From contig JANTHH010000045.1 of assembly GCA_024762485.1 (NCBI GenBank), positions 1-14,769 on the forward strand: a DNA stretch of 14,769 bases, written 5' to 3'. This stretch comes from Chromatiales bacterium. GTDB lineage: Bacteria > Pseudomonadota > Gammaproteobacteria > Chromatiales > Chromatiaceae. A program made the position numbers and the translations under genes. The notes beneath the pieces were generated by a model. It searched no databases and was not told the DNA's origin. It saw only the letters and a program-made list of their open reading frames with translations. The first letter of the stretch is position 1; each line of letters begins with the position of its first letter. Shown here one piece after another: positions 13,091 through 14,769 of this stretch.

Positions 13091-14335
13091 TCAACGGATG
13101 TTGATAATGGTCTGGGTCACCGTGTCAGCGGTGCTGATCACCTTGGCGTTGGCCTGGTAGTTGCGCTGCGCGGTAATCAGATTGACCAGCTGGGTGGCGA
13201 TGTCGACATTGGATGACTCCAGTGCGCCGGACTGGATCTGGCCGAAGTCGGAGGTGCCGGCCTCGCCGTAGCGCACGGTGCCGGAGGTGAAGGTCTCCAC
13301 CCAGCTGGTATCACCCACGGAACGCAGCCCCTGGGGATTACGGAAGTTGGCCATCGCGACCTTGCCCAGGGTGGTGGACTCGCCGTTGGTATAGCGGGCA
13401 TAGATGATGCCTTCATCGTCGATATCCACGCCGCTCAACCGGCCGGTCGAGAAGCCATCCTGGCTGATATTGTTGACCGCGAAGTTGCCCCCGAACTGGG
13501 TGGAATCGGCAAAGTCCATTGTGATGTTGAGGGCTGCCGTGCTGGCGGCCGGGGTATAGGGCGCCAGCGTGATGGTGCCGCTCGCGGGACTCAGCAGAAG
13601 ACCGTTGGTGTCGAAGGTCAGCGTGGCGGCGGCAGGACCGGCACTGGTCGGCACCTGGTTGCCGTCGATGTAGGTGTAGACATCCCACTCGCCGGGATTG
13701 GCGGTCTTGCGCATGTACATGGTCTGGGTATGGGTGGAGCCCAGCGAGTCATACACCGTGGTCGAAGTGGAGAAGTTGTAACTGGCCGGATCGGTTTCGT
13801 CGAAGGCCACCACCGGCTCGGTCTGGCCGGCTTCCATGTTGATGGCGACACCCACGTTCTGGGTCGCCCGGGGATCGTTGTTGGCGAGCGGCAACTGCAG
13901 GTCATCCAGCACACCGGTGGAGAAGGTCGGCGGTTCGGCCGTCGGATCCACCGAGGGATAGATCTGCAGGCGCGCACCGGAACTGTTCACCACATAGCCG
14001 TCACGGTCGGCGCTGTACGCCCCCGCCCGGGTGTACTGGACGCCGCCACCACTGTCCTCCAGCACGAAGAAGCCCTCGCCGTTGATGGCGAGATCCAGGT
14101 TGTTGGAGGTGAAATCCACGGTCCCCTGGCTGAACTGCTGCGTGATACTGGAGACCTGCACGCCGGCACCGGCGACCGTGTCCCCCAGGTCCTGCACGGA
14201 GGTCGCGTAGACATCCGCGAATTCGGCGCGTGACTCCTTGAAGCCGACGGTGCTGGCGTTGGCGATGTTGTTACCGGTCACCTCCAGGTCGGTGGTGGCG
14301 GCATTCAGACCGGTGAGTGCTGCGTCAAATGGCAT
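13091..14335 (-). CDS. flgE: Flagellar hook protein FlgE
   Basis: FlgE polymerises into the curved hook. The 414-aa protein is of usual length (E. coli 402). The N-terminus MPFDAALTGLNAATTDLEVTGNNIANASTVGFKESRAEFADVY (here by its landmarks TGNNIANASTVGFKESRAEF) is typical, followed by NNLDLAINGEGFFVL and YTRAGAYSADRDGYVV. A central hook-specific region has TSTTVYDSLGSTHTQTMYM, and the C-terminus carries QSGALESSNVDIATQLVNLI and AQRNYQANAKVI. ATG 14335 has GGGAGAA as a Shine-Dalgarno. The gene starts 14 nt after the flgD stop. FlgE length is set by the FliK ruler, which is not in this window. Confidence 0.97.
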   Translation of the reverse strand: MPFDAALTGLNAATTDLEVTGNNIANASTVGFKESRAEFADVYATSVQDLGDTVAGAGVQVSSITQQFSQGTVDFTSNNLDLAINGEGFFVLEDSGGGVQYTRAGAYSADRDGYVVNSSGARLQIYPSVDPTAEPPTFSTGVLDDLQLPLANNDPRATQNVGVAINMEAGQTEPVVAFDETDPASYNFSTSTTVYDSLGSTHTQTMYMRKTANPGEWDVYTYIDGNQVPTSAGPAAATLTFDTNGLLLSPASGTITLAPYTPAASTAALNITMDFADSTQFGGNFAVNNISQDGFSTGRLSGVDIDDEGIIYARYTNGESTTLGKVAMANFRNPQGLRSVGDTSWVETFTSGTVRYGEAGTSDFGQIQSGALESSNVDIATQLVNLITAQRNYQANAKVISTADTVTQTIINIR

Positions 14336-14349
14336 GATGAATTCTCCCG

Positions 14350-14769
14350 TTAAAGAATCTGTGTGATTTGTTCGAAGGCCACGGGGCCGAGGTTCTTCAG
14401 GTTCAGGGTCATGCTGGTGCCGTTGGCCGCCAGGCTGACGCTGTCGACATCGGCAAACAGGTAGGTCGCCTGTGCCTCGGCCGCATCGTTGCGGATCGCC
14501 TGCACCTCCACGTTGTAGTAGCCGGCGGGTGCATAGTCGCCGTATTCATTGATGCCATCCCAGCTGAAGCGCACCGGCCCGGCATCCTGCGGGCCGAGGT
14601 GCAGTTCCCGCACCAGCTGGCCCGCGGGGTCGGTGACCTGGACCACCAGGTCGCTGGCGCTGGCATCGAGATCCACCTGGCCATCGATGCTCTGCCCGGT
14701 CTGCAGGTAACCGATGTCCATCGGTGCCAGCACCTGGTGGCCCACCAGGCTGCCGGCCTGCAGGGCCTG
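14350..14769 (-). CDS. flgD: Flagellar hook-cap protein FlgD (C-terminal part; 5' end outside window)
   Basis: The frame is open to the right window edge, giving the last 139 residues of a protein usually about 220-230 aa. FlgD forms the temporary cap on which hook subunits assemble. The visible part begins QALQAGSLVGHQVLAP, the conserved block after the N-terminal export region. It continues with the FlgD Ig-like and Tudor-like domains, including VTDPAGQLVRELHLG, FSWDGINEYGDYAPAGYYNVEVQA (by its landmark WDG...PAGYY) and VDSVSL. The GTG at 14745 is internal, not the start. It is followed 14 nt later by flgE. flgB and flgC presumably lie just beyond the edge. Confidence 0.95.
   Translation of the reverse strand, partial: QALQAGSLVGHQVLAPMDIGYLQTGQSIDGQVDLDASASDLVVQVTDPAGQLVRELHLGPQDAGPVRFSWDGINEYGDYAPAGYYNVEVQAIRNDAAEAQATYLFADVDSVSLAANGTSMTLNLKNLGPVAFEQITQIL

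Noticed and set aside
13084..13099. Tandem repeat AACGGAT (period 8) at the flgE stop codon
   Set aside because: Only two 7-bp copies, easily explained by chance or slippage, with no sign of function.

Overview
The window is high-GC DNA with tightly packed genes, most likely from a motile gammaproteobacterium. RdgC is largely confined to beta- and gammaproteobacteria, and the rod/hook gene order flgD-E-F-G-H-I-J-K-L is the gammaproteobacterial one. A DsrE-family protein near the left edge would fit a sulfur-oxidising relative of the Chromatiales, but that is only an inference.

Layout. Positions 1-666 (+) hold the end of an unrecognised gene and a DsrE-like gene. Positions 667-1179 are non-coding and repeat-rich: two head-to-head CCCTCACCC/CCTCTCCC hairpin repeats lie between 14-bp inverted repeats, which are themselves flanked by an 8-bp direct repeat. 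Positions 1180-2739 (+) encode a two-domain kinase-like protein (aminoglycoside-phosphotransferase fold plus P-loop ATPase). Its stop codon abuts a roughly 150-bp MITE-like element built of four consecutive hairpins (2740-2889), followed by a possible degenerate relative. A 105-aa unknown gene (2986-3303, -) is preceded by a sequence closely resembling a FliA (sigma-28) promoter. Then come rdgC and a hopJ-family gene (+), probably translationally coupled. Facing them (-) is a pair of unknown small genes, a 99-aa three-helix membrane protein and a 163-aa soluble protein. The rest of the window, 5794 to the right edge, is one long flagellar operon on the minus strand, transcribed flgD (partial), flgE, flgF, flgG, flgH, flgI, flgJ, flgK, flgL.

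How the genes work together. The flg genes encode the hook cap (FlgD), hook (FlgE), proximal and distal rod (FlgF, FlgG), the L and P rings (FlgH, FlgI), the rod-cap muramidase (FlgJ) and the hook-filament junction (FlgK, FlgL). Most are separated by -1 to 36 nt, implying co-transcription and coupled translation. The exception is the 71-bp gap before flgG, which holds a near-consensus sigma-54 element with exact GG-N10-GC spacing. This suggests an internal start for flgGHIJKL. A terminator-like hairpin follows flgL, and a separate promoter candidate precedes the small membrane-protein gene, so that pair is probably its own unit.

The items most worth following up are the sigma-28-like promoter on an uncharacterised gene, the internal sigma-54 element, and the two MITE-like elements. 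No RNA genes, CRISPR arrays or complete transposase genes are visible.
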